Assembly (NCBI GenBank): GCA_024699855.1
Contig: JAMPIQ010000001.1
Span: forward strand, 9,424,001 to 9,488,000
Reading direction: 5' to 3'
From: Aphelenchoides besseyi
Taxonomy: Eukaryota; Nematoda; Chromadorea; Rhabditida; Aphelenchoididae
Length of the DNA: 64,000 bases
How positions within the stretch are numbered: position 1 is the stretch's first letter; each line of letters opens with the position of its first letter. The position numbers and the translations under genes are program-made. The notes under the pieces are model-generated. The model did no database searches and had not been told where the DNA came from. It saw only the letters and a program-made list of their open reading frames with translations. Shown piece by piece: positions 33,722-45,521 of the stretch.

Positions 33722-36500
33722 ATGACCGATACTCATGTACGACAGCCGGTTGACCGTGAAAACGGTAAGTTAATTGCCATCGAATTCGAATCAACGATCG
33801 AGGCAAAATTGTCGTTGAATTTGTTTCTTAACTCCAATGTTGCAGATGACTCGATTCTCGACCCCGATGTTGTTGTCGACATGGACGATGAGATGCACGA
33901 AGTTAGAGCACAGGGCCAACCGGTTGGTTATTGTCGTTTTTCTGTTTTGAATTCGTTTGCAGCAGGAAAACGAAGAAGAAATTTACGAAGAAATAACCGG
34001 CGAAATAATGCAAGGAGAGCACGGCACTTTCTTTGTTGCCACTGATGCTGCAACAGACGATATCGGTATTAAACTTCTGAGTTCGAATCGACCTCTGTCT
34101 TTCAGATTTGGATACAGTGAACAAAATTGAAGTTGTCGTGAATGCGGACGGAACAGAAACCGTGATCTTCGAATCGGGCACAGGAACCATCGATGACACG
34201 CAAATGATCGAAGACGAAAAGGCCCAATTACAATATTCGCCTAATCAAATGGAATTGGGCGCTGTAACGACCGCCGAAAACGGCGACGATGAAGGAATGT
34301 ACCTTCATGCACAACACGAAGAGATCAAAGGACGACGAAATCGAGTTTACGGTCACGCTGAGTGTCCGGAGTGTCGTCAGAGTTTTGTGAATACAGCACG
34401 ATTGGAACGTCATTTATCTGTCCACCAAGTACGTTTAATCAATTTGGGCTAAAAACACTGGTTTTCAGTCTTATGGTTCGTTTCTTTGTCAATTGTGCGG
34501 CAAAACGTACAAGTACGAATACAACTTGTTCTATCACTGGCGTAAGACTTGCCGTGATCTGAGCGATTTGATTGATGAAGAAGAACGAAAGAAAATCGAA
34601 GTGAATGCGCTTCGTGAAATCGTCGAAGATATTGCCTCCAAAAAGCAGGGGCTCAATAGCATGGAGCTTGGGATCTCAAATCAACCGCTCTTTCGTACTC
34701 TTGGTTTGGATCCCATTGATGAGAGTCGAAAGTCGATGTACGGAAAACGAGGAGTACTATGCAAAGCTTGTGGAGTTACGGTCTTGGCTGCTCATTTGCC
34801 GAAACATTTGAACGTTCATCGTGGTTTGGACAAAGCAGACGATCCGTCAGTTGGTGGAGGTTATTTCTGCGATTTGTGCGGTTTGATTTTCCGTCAATAC
34901 GACAACCTCTACAAACATTGGCGTACGAATTGTCCGAAAATTCAAGCAAATCTGCCTGATGACGACGATCTTTCAATGGACAACGAAGGACTACGGCATA
35001 TGGTTGAAGATCTTCTCAAGAAATCAACAATCGAAATGGGAGACAGTAAGTTAGTTGGATTTGAGCTTACGTAAAATCTGAATTCAGCTATGGACATAAT
35101 GCCGTCGACTTCACACAAAGGACTTCGCGGAACGTTTAGTTCGGACGCCGAAAAAGCACGTGCTCTCGACTCGTTGACCGCCGACTTAAACATCGATTTG
35201 AGTGGACTACCGGCCGAGGAAAACGACGAAAACGATGATACGTTGATGCAAGAGAACAACTTGTTCGATCAAAAGTGGATTGAAGAACACGTAAGTGGCT
35301 TTGTTGCAATAGTACTTTCAAACATCTAACTTTAGGGAATTGTCTTTGCCGATGATATGCCAGAAAGCGCTCAACGATTGGGCAGTTCCAGTGGAATGGT
35401 GAGAGGATTAGGACAAAAGTGGGCGAATACCGGTGAAATGGTTCAATGTCCTGAATGTTTCAAGTGACTACGATCATTCGCATTAAATGTTTATCGAAAG
35501 CTTTTAGAACGTTTATGAACATCTCGCGTTTGGAAAAACACATGGCCGGCTATCACGCTTCAAGTGGCACTCATCATTGCGCGTTATGTGGAAATCGTTT
35601 CAAATACGATTACAATCTTCTCTATCATTATCGACGTTCCTGTCCATACACCAAAGCGTACATTGATCGCGATGTTCGAGAACAGGTAATCCAACAAAAA
35701 ACGATAACGTTCGTTTACACATTCTGTTTTCAGATAGAATCGAGTCAATTGCGTAAACTTGTTCGCAATTTGGCACAACGACAACCGGCATTGCCGAGTA
35801 GCTTCGTTTCTGGTCTCAACTCGGTTCTTCAAAACGATGCTCTAGTTCACAAACAGATGCTGCAAGGTGACGGGGAAAATAAGATGCCAATTACGCGTAT
35901 TCCTCCGCACAATGTCCAACCACCACGTCCTGGACTCCCACACGGCTATCGCTGTCCGCATTGTAGTGAGTATTCTTGAGTTTGATCAACAGAACAAAAT
36001 GAACTTTAGACATCATTTTCTACGGTACAACAGCAATCAAGTTGCACATGCAAATGCGACATCACGAAGAGTTTCAACCGAAAGATGACGATGAAATCAT
36101 CGACGAAGAGCTCATCACCGAGATGCCACACGACACGTTGGCCGGAACGGACACAGTGAATTTGGAGGATGTGCCGCCGACTTTGGAGATGGAAGAACGC
36201 AAACCCGTTCGTCGTCACGTAATCATGGACGAACAAGGAAACGACATCACGAACCTGCCGGAAGTCCAAGAATTGATAGCAAGCGGTGAAATTCAGTTCA
36301 ACGAGGGCGAACAGATCATCTTGGTTTCGGAAGCACCGGCTGAAGGACAGCAAGTGGTGGAGAAGAACGAAGATCTCACGTCCATTATTAACGTGCATCA
36401 AGTCGATCCGGCAATCGAAGAAGAGGAAATTGAAGAACAATCTTACTCGGGACTTCGTCGATCGCAGCGAAACGCAGCAAAGAAGCGAGCACGAACTTAA
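33722..36500 (+). CDS. C2H2/C2HC zinc-finger protein
   Basis: Probable nuclear DNA-binding regulator. Ten exons: 33722-33764, 33846-33922, 33963-34065, 34106-34428, 34469-35045, 35088-35290, 35336-35463, 35508-35685, 35734-35965 and 36010-36500; 2355 nt, 784 aa. Fingers come in pairs: a C2H2 unit (CPECRQSFVNTARLERHLSVH) ends at an exon junction, then a C2HC unit (CQLCGKTYKYEYNLFYHWRK plus Cys). This is repeated with CKACGVTVLAAHLPKHLNVH and CDLCGLIFRQYDNLYKHWR, then CPECFKTFMNISRLEKHM and CALCGNRFKYDYNLLYHYRR. A last unit starts CPHC across an intron. Long acidic linkers separate pairs, and the C-terminus is basic (RSQRNAAKKRART). I do not recognise the orthologue. Confidence 0.88.
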
Positions 36501-37664
36501 CTGCCCAATTGAAATGTTTTCCATGCTAATTTTCACTGAGTTTGTTTCCTAATGTTTGTTTCCTAATGTTTGTTGCTTTACAATGAACTGAAATAAAACG
36601 AAACAGAAGATTCCGCGAAGTCTCGGAGTTTTTTTGGTTTCGCAACTTCTCGTGGTCACGCGACTTTAGATGACCAACGTCCATCAATTTAAATCTCGTT
36701 CTTCGATCTCTTCGGCGCCGCAGAACGGTCAGATCGACGGTCAAAGAGTTTGAAATAACAACACGTGTTTTGGCGTGAATATAAGTCGACGGATTAAAAA
36801 CACGCGAGTCGATGGAAAACCTTATCCGTTTTTGGCTTCTGTGTTTTCAATTGATGCAAAGCGCTCAATTGGCGAGAAAAAAAACAAACGCAATTTGGTG
36901 CTGTAAAGTGCGCCCTCGAGTTTGGATTAACGGAAACAAACGAGAGATGATTGGCGATGGTAATCCGCTAAAACTCTGCTGTTGAGTCGTCAAGTCGTGC
37001 ATAAGCGTTGAGGGTTGTTAGATGACTCGAACTGAGATAATGCTTCCAATCTGTCTGATTCATTCGACGTGAGCAGTCGACAGACTTAAACTTAGGGATT
37101 GTTGCTGGTTGTTCGACAACCCAATTTTCAACCCATTTAACGTTTCTGTTTTCGACGACTGCCTTTTAACTGAAATGGCAACATCGACTGCAGACGAGAT
37201 AAAAGCCAACGGTTTTCGTTGCGTGTGATGAGAGCCGCGGTCTAACGATCATCTTGAACAAAAAGTTGGCACGAAAAGAAATCTGCTTTTTGGGTCTCGA
37301 TCTTTGAGTTTACTTTAAACTTTGTGCTCAACTCCCCAACATGTGTGTTGGTTGATGAACGGCGGAAGCTTGAATTTTACTGTCAACATCTGTTGGTACT
37401 CAGTTGGTTGTTTGATACTCATCGAACACGTTGTTTTGCAACCGCATGAGTTTGCGCCAATCGAGAGAAAGTAGAAATTTTTATGATCCGCCAACAAAAC
37501 AACGTCAATGAACACCGCGATTGTATTCGCTTTCCTGTGAGGTCAAGCCGATTGCGGTGAACAAGTGGAAAGTGAGTTACATGCGTTCACGTTTATTGCC
37601 GAATAAGCAATTGTGTTTTTAAATTGACGCGATCCGAGAACTCGGTTTTGTTATTCGAAGTTGT
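36501..37664. other. Intergenic region upstream of trehalase
   Basis: About 1.16 kb. An AATAAA at about 36592 probably ends the zinc-finger transcript. The remainder should hold the trehalase promoter. No open frame of note and no RNA gene was seen. Confidence 0.5.
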
Positions 37665-39913
37665 TTGTTTAGCGATGTCGACATGAACTTCGAAAAGATG
37701 ATCGTCGAAATTGAACTCATTTTTCTGTTGGTTTTGCCAATGATCGTCTGCGGCGGTGAGATTCCCGACTACTACAAAGTCAACGATCATTTTCCATCGA
37801 AGTTTCAAGCGTGCGACAACTCGACGGCCGGACCACGAGCTCAAGTTTACTGTAGTGGTCGTCTGCTGGAAGCGGTGATGGCTTTCAATTTGTTCAACGA
37901 CTCCAAAACGTTCGTCGATCGGCCACTTCTTCGATATCCACAAGAGATTCTAAGGAGCTTCGATGACAACTTCCCATCGGACGACAACATCACACGGGAT
38001 CTTTTGTCGGAGTTTGTTGAAGCAAACTTCGGTCTTGCCGGTCAGGAATTCGATGAGTGAGTCTTTGCGCCTGTTCGTTGTTTCTTTTTGTAGTTTAGAT
38101 GTGAACTAACCGATTGGACTGAACATCCACGGAAACTGCAAATGATTCGTGATCCGAATCTTCGAAATTACGCTTATGCTTTGAATGGCATTTGGCGTCG
38201 TCTGTGTCGTCAGATGACCAAAGAAGTTGGAGACAATCAGGAATTCCATTCGTTGATTTACGTTCCCGAGAAGTTCATTGTGCCCGGTAAGCTCATTTTT
38301 GAATTAAATGAACTGTAAGGTTTGTAGGTGGTCGGTTTCGTGAATTTTACTATTGGTTAGTGGAAACAGACATCGTTTGAGTCGAGTCATGATTTAGGGA
38401 TACCTACTGGATCATCAAAGGACTCATTGCATCAGGTAGTCACAGTTGGACTTTCCAATTAATCTCATGTTCAGGAATGCACGATACGGTTCGAAGTATT
38501 TTGCGCAACTTCATTTACATCGTGGAACGCCACGGAATGGTTCCCAACGGTGGTCGCATTTACTATTTGGCACGTTCACAACCACCGCTACTCACTGGAA
38601 TGTTTTACGAGTACTACGAAGCGACTGGTGACATTGAGTTTGTTCGACAGAATCTGCACATTCTGGAGAAAGAATTTGAATTCTGGGACAAAAGAAGGAC
38701 CGTCGAAGTCGAAGTAAAAGGCGAGCAGTTCACTATGTATCAGTTTCGTGCTGAATCAAATGTTCCACGACCTGAAAGCTTCCGAGAAGACGTTGAATTG
38801 GTTAAAGACGTTGAGTCGTGGGAAGAGAAATCGGTCGCGTGGAGAAATTTGGCATCAGCTGCAGGTTTGTTCTTCCTGTAGATCTGTTTCTGATTGTCGT
38901 TGATTAGAATCGGGTATGGACTTCTCCAGTCGATGGTTCAAAAATTTCACTGAGCTTTCGACCATCGACACTACAAACTTTGTGCCCGTGGATTTGAATG
39001 CATTTATTTGTTGGAATTTGGATATACTCAGCTATTTCTACAGTTTAATTCCTGGTCAGTTGCAGAGTATGAAGAAACTCAAGAGATTTATTTTGCAGGA
39101 GCAGTTGTAAAAGAAGCTGAATATCGTGTTCGCTTGTTCAAATTCCGTCGCGCATTTCAAAAGGTCTTCTTCGTGGACGAAGAGGACGGTTGGTACGATT
39201 ACAATCTGCGAAGTCGTAAGAACAACATCGAATTCTATCCGAGCAACGCGGTTCCACTATTCACTCGCTGCTACGACTCGTTGGATCACTTGAAAATAGA
39301 GAGAATTTACGATCGATTTAAACGTTTCGGAGCTTTCGGATACAACAGCGGTATTCCAACGTCGATGCACAAGAACACCGGACAACAATGGTAAGTTCAC
39401 TTTTATTGCTTCGACTACATTCTTCAGGGACTTCCCAAATGCTTGGCCACCATTGCAGCACATATTCATCGAGGGATTGAGAAGGTCGGAGAGTCCACGG
39501 TTACAAGAAGAAGCTTTCAATTTGGCAAAAATGTGGACGCGTGTCAATTACAATAGTTTCAATGCTACGGGAGTGATGTGGGAGAAGTACGACGTTGATG
39601 GATCGGCCGGTTCTGGTGGCGAGTATGCGGTTCAAGCAGGATTTGGATGGACTAACGGAGTGGTGAGTGTTACGTACGTTTGTTTGTACTTTAAATTTAG
39701 ATTCTCGACTTAATGGTCACTTATGGCAATCGATTTGATATGAAGACAATCGAAGAAACCGATCGGACGATGATGCTCAGAGAAAATCGTGCGCAAAGGT
39801 TACCTTCGCCGAAATCAAGTTCTACTTCAAACCTCAGGCTCGATTCCCTTATAAGTTTTTGTATTCTTCAGATTTTCGTTCTCCTCCAACTTCCAGTCCA
39901 TCTTTTCGGTTGA
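37665..39913 (+). CDS. Trehalase (GH37), secreted or membrane-anchored
   Basis: Hydrolyses trehalose to glucose. Nine exons: 37665-38056, 38099-38286, 38328-38355, 38398-38435, 38475-38864, 38908-39054, 39099-39390, 39428-39662 and 39701-39913; 640 aa. Family signatures are [15 protein letters not shown] (across two introns) and [13 protein letters not shown]. The catalytic acid lies in [11 protein letters not shown] and the catalytic base in [17 protein letters not shown]; both are present. A second start at 37683 gives a cleaner signal peptide ([16 protein letters not shown]). The C-terminus ends in a hydrophobic tail ([19 protein letters not shown]) after a polar spacer, as in GPI-anchored trehalases. 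A polyadenylation signal AATAAA lies near 40015. Exons of 28 and 38 bases are notably short. Confidence 0.95.
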
Positions 39914-40282
39914 GATTTTTGATTTCGCAATTTTTTCTTGTGTGTACAATTTTTGTTGATTATGATCTAGTCAATTGATTTCTTGTAGCAACCAGAATAG
40001 TTATTGTATCTAACCAATAAAACTTAAAAGCCATATGGTATCCTTTGATCTTTGAACTTCGAATGACCAAAGAGGCTAGTGAAAGCTTAATTGAACACCC
40101 GTGAGTTCATTGGCTTCAATAAGACTGAAAATTTTCCTTATTAGTCTGAACGAATAAGTGAAAACAAAGCAAACGTTTCTGTTTGCTCATCTTCGCTTCT
40201 GCTTTATCAACAGTCATGACCTCGGTCTTCCGTTTCACGTATATATTGAGGCTTTGGTTAATGCAGCGTTTATTCGATTGAA

Positions 40283-42129
40283 ATGATAGCTTGGGGTCTG
40301 GGTTCAATAATTCTGGTTGTTGTTATTAGCTATGTCTGGGGCGAGAGTTTTTCGGTTGACGTTGAGCGCCGTGAAAAAGCGATTCCGACCGGTAACTATC
40401 GCTTTACTTGTATTCATGATTTTATTTAGCTGGAGATCCAATGATTAACGGAAGTGGCAGCGGGAATAATGAAACACTTTTGGTTCAACACGATTTTTTC
40501 TATCAAGGAATGCGAAACAAGCAGAATATCGAGTACTTGGGAGTTGTTACATTGGGACAACCGTAAGCCCTGTAAATTGTTTTCTTATCGTTGAGATGTT
40601 TTAGACCACAGCAGTTTGAAGTCGTTTTTGATACCGGCGTTGGTTTATTGTACTTGAGTTTTTGCGATAAACTTCTCTTTCAGAGCGACATCTTTTGGGT
40701 TCCGAAAATTGGATGTAGCAGCTCAGGACCATACGCTAAATACTGTCGTTCGAGACGCTCGCTGTACTCACCCAGACGCTCAAGATCTGCGAGAAGTTTA
40801 GGACGAAAATTCCGTATAGAATACGGAACGGGTGGGTTACCAAACATGAAAATTTTAGCTGAAGATTTTCAGGGTCAGCCTATGGCGAATACTTCACGGA
40901 TGTCTTTGCCGTAAGTTAGACAAGTTATCTTTAGTTAATTTTGGATTTTAGTTTGGATCTTCAAATAGAAAACAATTGAAGTTGAAGTCTCGAGTGAGAT
41001 TTGGAGCTGCAAGCAATGCGCGATTTTCTGATCAGGTTTTGCCCTAAAGATTCGAGATTAAACGGGCTTTTAAGGGAATTCTTGGGTTGCCAAGTAGTGA
41101 CACGTCTTCGGGCAGAGGTACTTCGGTGTTTCATCAAGCAGTCCGGTTAGACAAACTTGTGAATTGGATTGAAGTTGATTGAATTTAGAGATGGGCTGAT
41201 GGATAAGCCGATCTTCACGGCTTATTTGCGTAAATGTAAGTTATTCACAAGTCATTCATGAATCTATTGGCTACTCGCAATTGTATTTAATCACAATCTA
41301 TTTTCGGTCCTGGACGAGGATCATGTTCTCAAGGTAAGTTGCAAATAAGAAAGCAAAATAAGTGAGTAACGTAGGTGGTCGAATTACATTTGGCTCCGAA
41401 GACAAAGCTCATTGCGGCAATGTGAGAGATTGGGTCAGAGTCGATGCAGGTCGGTGAAAATAGAACAGTCGATGACTTTAGTTTTGATTGTTTAGGTGTC
41501 CCACATTGGAGGTTGATCGAACAAATTGTCTCCACAGCAAGTGATATTACTGTTTAGATTTTCGATTCAACGAATTGCTGTTGGTCGATTTCGAAAGAAC
41601 GGACGCATAAAAGTGATTTCGGGTAACGTGCTTCTAATCTAAAAGATTCGACTCTTTCTCTAAACTGTGCATCAAATTTATGCTTGTCGAACAGCTATGA
41701 GAGACGAGTTGATGTTAATTTTGTTGTTTAGATACCGGCACAAGCGACATTATCGTTACTACAAGTTGTTCTGATTTGGAGTTTTAATTGTTGAGTTTAG
41801 GAGTTGCGAATTTGATTGGTCGCGCGATTGGAGCGACAAAACGAGGCGACGACCATTACGTTTCTTGCAGAAAGAGATTCACGACACAACTGAAAATCAA
41901 CGGTCACATTTACTCATTACCATCGGCCCAAGTTCTTCAACCGGTCGGCGGCGGTCGTTGTCGTCTGGCGATTTCCGGAGGAGCCGAAGGACTCGGCGTT
42001 TGGATTCTCGGAGGTCAGTAGCTGGAGCGTGATGCGATCTCGATTTAAATTTCAGATCCTTTCCTTCGAAGTTTCTGTAACGTTCACGACATTCAACGAC
42101 GACGAATCGGTTTTGCGCAAGTCAAATAG
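40283..42129 (+). CDS. Pepsin-like aspartyl protease
   Basis: Secreted or lysosomal A1 peptidase. Fifteen exons (40283-40391, 40430-40562, 40605-40638, 40684-40831, 40873-40910, 40952-41035, 41075-41145, 41189-41229, 41319-41333, 41375-41449, 41496-41511, 41558-41622, 41732-41764, 41801-42013, 42056-42129) join to 1149 nt, 382 aa. A signal peptide (WGLGSIILVVVISYVWG) is followed by both active-site motifs: FDTGSDIFWVP (split by an intron) and DTGTSDIIVT. The flap Tyr (IEYGTGSAYG), GILGLP and GVWILGDPFLRSFC are also present. An Arg-rich patch before the flap (YSPRRSRSARS) is unusual. Two exons are only 15 and 16 bases. The exon around 41319 could instead start at 41307, using a GTAAGT donor and a CG-ended acceptor. 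Confidence 0.92.
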
Positions 42130-43008
42130 ATTCCAGGTCAAATTGTTTATTAGAAAATGAGAGTGAATAAAGCAAATGTTAGATCGTTAGTGTTCAATAC
42201 AACAGAATGCGTAAGATTCAAAGTGGCGTCATTGGAGTTCGAGTGTTCAGCTCCAACGCAAAAACCGTTGCAAATCTTGTGCAGTTGAGTGCTTGTTAGT
42301 ACCAGCCTCCGCAGGAACGTTGTTTAAACAGAAGGGTTGAACGTTGAGTCCTGCGAAAATTAGTCGTAACAATCAAACAAATCCGGAAATATTTGCGACG
42401 ATCATTGAATCATTGAGAAAATACGGAAACATGAGCCCAACTAATAACCGTTGTCTGAATAAGTCTGCTAAAGCAATTAGGATGCCAAGAAACTGTAATC
42501 TCGGCATCCTCGGCATCGCTAGCTCTTACACAAACAAAAGCTTATTATGCAAAAAACTTACAAATGAAACAAAAATGACGTGAATGGAGTTGCATTTTCG
42601 GTGCGTTTACTGACAATCCGATAGGTGAGTTTCCCTTGGGTTATTGTTTCAAGATCAACGGTTCCTCCTCTCGTTATGTTCAACAGAAACTTCATACAAC
42701 TTCTTTCGACGAATTCCCGTTCGTTAGTTTGTCGATTTGCAATCGGCACAACAACGGCAAGTGAACTTCTTTGTAAGAACAATCTTTGGCTTCAGACTTC
42801 TGATTTGATTAAAAAACACGACTGTAAACCACACGTTCACTCGATCGTCTTTTCGAACGAAAATATGCCGCTCATTGGGTTCAATTATCACGTTTTCGAT
42901 CATCTCATGAATTCCACTAATTCGGAGCGCAGAAACGTGATCGAGCCGAGCATTCTCACATCTTCCGATCAAACGCCAAGCAAGAAACCATTGGAAAAAT
43001 CCAATTCT
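42130..43008. other. Spacer upstream of the fatty acid transport gene
   Basis: About 880 bases. It holds a perfect 8-base inverted repeat (AGGATGCC at 42479-42486 and GGCATCCT at 42503-42510) with a 16-base loop. An open frame from 42625 runs in frame into the next gene's first exon, so part of this stretch may be coding N-terminus. Confidence 0.4.
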
Positions 43009-45247
43009 ATGAACGATTTCATGGCAAGTTGGACGTCCAATTGGAAGGTCGTAAGACGTGACTTAAAGTTTGTCCGATCACTTACGGTCTGATGCATTCA
43101 AGAGTTTAGCGGTTTGAAATTGTTGGGATCTCTGAAATGGAGAATGCGACGAGCATTTCGTCGAAACAAACCGCTCCACTACTACTTTTTACATTGGGTT
43201 TACACCGAGCCCAGTAAGCAGTGCGTTTACGAAGTGGAAACAGGTCGTTCGTTTACGTTTGCCGAATTGAACAAGTTGGCTAATCGATATGCAAACTATT
43301 TTTACGTAAGTGCCTTTATTGAGTCGTGCTTGACTTTTGGACTTCAGGAACAAGGACTTCGTCGTGGAGATGTGATTGCACTTTTCATGGAAAACAACGC
43401 CGATTTCTTTGCCTTGTGGTTGGGTTTGAGTAAACTTGGAATTGTTAGTGCGTGGGTCAATTCACATTTGAAATCCGAACCGTTGGCACATTCCATCAAC
43501 ACTGCTCATGCGTCTACAGTTGTCACAACTCCAACATTGCTTTCGAGTAGAAGCATTTTCAAACAATCAAATTAGACGATTTTAGCTCTGCGTACAACCA
43601 TTAACGAAGGTCTCTTACCGCGCGATACTCAAATCTTTGGTATTGGAAAGTCGGATACTTACAAGGATGTTCCCAATCTCTGCGAGTTAACTCACGATGA
43701 AACAGAACCGACAATTCCAAATGGGCACAATTTTGAAAGTAAGTCAAAGAATATTTCATCTTCACTTTTATTTCTGGCGTTCTCTGTTACATCTACACGA
43801 GTGGAACAACCGGAAATCCAAAAGCTGCGGTGATCAAACATTTTCGTAAGTTCCAATGTTAATACCAAAACAACTCTTCTTTAGGTTACTACTTTATGAC
43901 TCATGCCACCGGTCGGGCTTTTGGAATTCACAACTCTGATCGAATTTACATTACAATGGTGAGAGCAATTATTACTGCTTCAAAACCTTGTGTTATTGTA
44001 GCCATTGTATCATTCAGCTGCTGGAATCATCGGAATCGGTCAAGCGATTGTTCGTGGCTCAACAGTCATTATTCGTCGAAGCTTCTCCGCTCAAGAGTTT
44101 TGGAAAGATGCGGTTAAGCACAATGCCACTGTTAGTCAATATATCGGCGAGATTTGTCGATATCTTTTGGCTCAACCATATCAACCGGAAGAAGAAAAAC
44201 ATAAGATTCGTATGATGTACGGTAACGGTCTTCGTCCTGAGATTTGGAAAGAATTTGTGGACCGTTTTGGCATCAAACGTATTGGTGAGTTTTACGGTTC
44301 AACAGAGGGAAATTCGGCGATGCTCAATTTGGATTCACACATTGGTTCATGCGGTTTTATTCCCGTCTATTTCGGACTGAACAAAGTGTATCCGACTTGT
44401 TTGCTTAAGATGAGTTTTAGTAGGTGAATTGCATTGCTGTATCTTTAGGTTGATTCCCAAACCAGTGAGTTGTATCGTACGGAAGATGGCTTGTGTGTTC
44501 CATGTAAACCGGGCGACGTTGGTTAGTTTTCTTGTCTTCGTGCTCATGTGAATGTAGGAGAAGTGGTTGGAATCATAAAGGACGACGCTCAAAGCCGATT
44601 CGAAGGATATCTTGACGATGTGGATAACAAAAAGAAAGTCATTCGTAATGTTTTAAAAAAAGGGGATGCAGCTTTCCAAACTGGCGACATTCTTCTGTGG
44701 GACAAAGACGGTTACGTTTACTTTAAAGATCGTCGTGGTGACACTTATCGCTGGGTAAGATTTCGAACAAAAATTTTGATTCGTTAGTTTAGCGTGGAGA
44801 GAATGTTAGCACCACGGAAGTCGAAGGAGTTCTTCAACCAATCATGAGCATTCAAGACGCAACTGTTTACGGTGTTGAGGTGCACGGACGTGAAGGTCGC
44901 GCTGGAATGATTGGAACAACATTGAAGAATAATGCATTTGTTGAGGTACTCGATAGGCTAAGAGTAAGATGATTTCAAGTGTTCAGGACCTGTTGAATGA
45001 GTTGGCAGAACGTTTATCTCAACAATTGGCCAATTACGCGATTCCACTTTTTGTTCGCATTTGCAAGCAAGTGAATCGCACTGGGACCTTCAAACTGAAG
45101 AAATCGGATTTGCAAAAACAAGGTTTTGATCCCAGCCAATGTAATGGCGATGAAATTTTCTATTGGAATGTGGAAGAACGCAAGTATCTTCCGTTGGACT
45201 CGAAAATGTATTCAGATATTCAATCGGGAGTTTACAATAAAATTTGA
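43009..45247 (+). CDS. Fatty acid transport protein / very-long-chain acyl-CoA synthetase (SLC27 family)
   Basis: Activates long-chain fatty acids with CoA and promotes their uptake. Eleven exons: 43009-43067, 43110-43305, 43348-43546, 43586-43738, 43777-43845, 43885-43958, 44002-44409, 44449-44521, 44558-44754, 44793-44945 and 44987-45247; 1842 nt, 613 aa. The AMP-binding motif [14 protein letters not shown], the FATP block [36 protein letters not shown] and the final [15 protein letters not shown] are intact. Two introns are non-canonical but fixed by gap-free alignment to animal FATPs: 43739-43776 (GT...TG) and 44410-44448 (AT...AG). The start is uncertain because the frame is open back to 42625. 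The usual N-terminal membrane helix is not seen. The best relatives known to me are C. elegans acs-20/acs-22 and vertebrate FATP1/4. Confidence 0.94.
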
Positions 45248-45521
45248 ATCCACAATTATGCAATAAACGCAACACCAAGTGCTTGGAACTTATACATTTG
45301 TAATAACGACTTTCTTAGAGAAAGGAACGTTGTGGAACGAACTTCACGTTCTGAAGTCGTGCCATTATGAGTCTGAGGGCTCAATCGAAAGTCAAGTTCA
45401 CTGTCCAAGACTATGGACTTAAAGGCGATTATTTATTGTTGATTAATTACTCGGAAGTTCGTAACCACAAAAAAGTTGTAAAATAAATACAATGTTCGAT
45501 TAAAGATAATCCGCTAAGTTA

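Noticed and set aside
41512..41557. Apparent frameshift in the aspartyl protease between HWR and FSIQ
   Set aside because: A canonical GT-AG intron starting at GTTGAT (41512-41557) joins TGG AG to A TTT and restores the frame, so no break exists.
42625..43008. Independent small gene upstream of the fatty acid transport gene
   Set aside because: The frame runs directly into the conserved VRRDLNG segment of the transporter, so at most it is an N-terminal extension.
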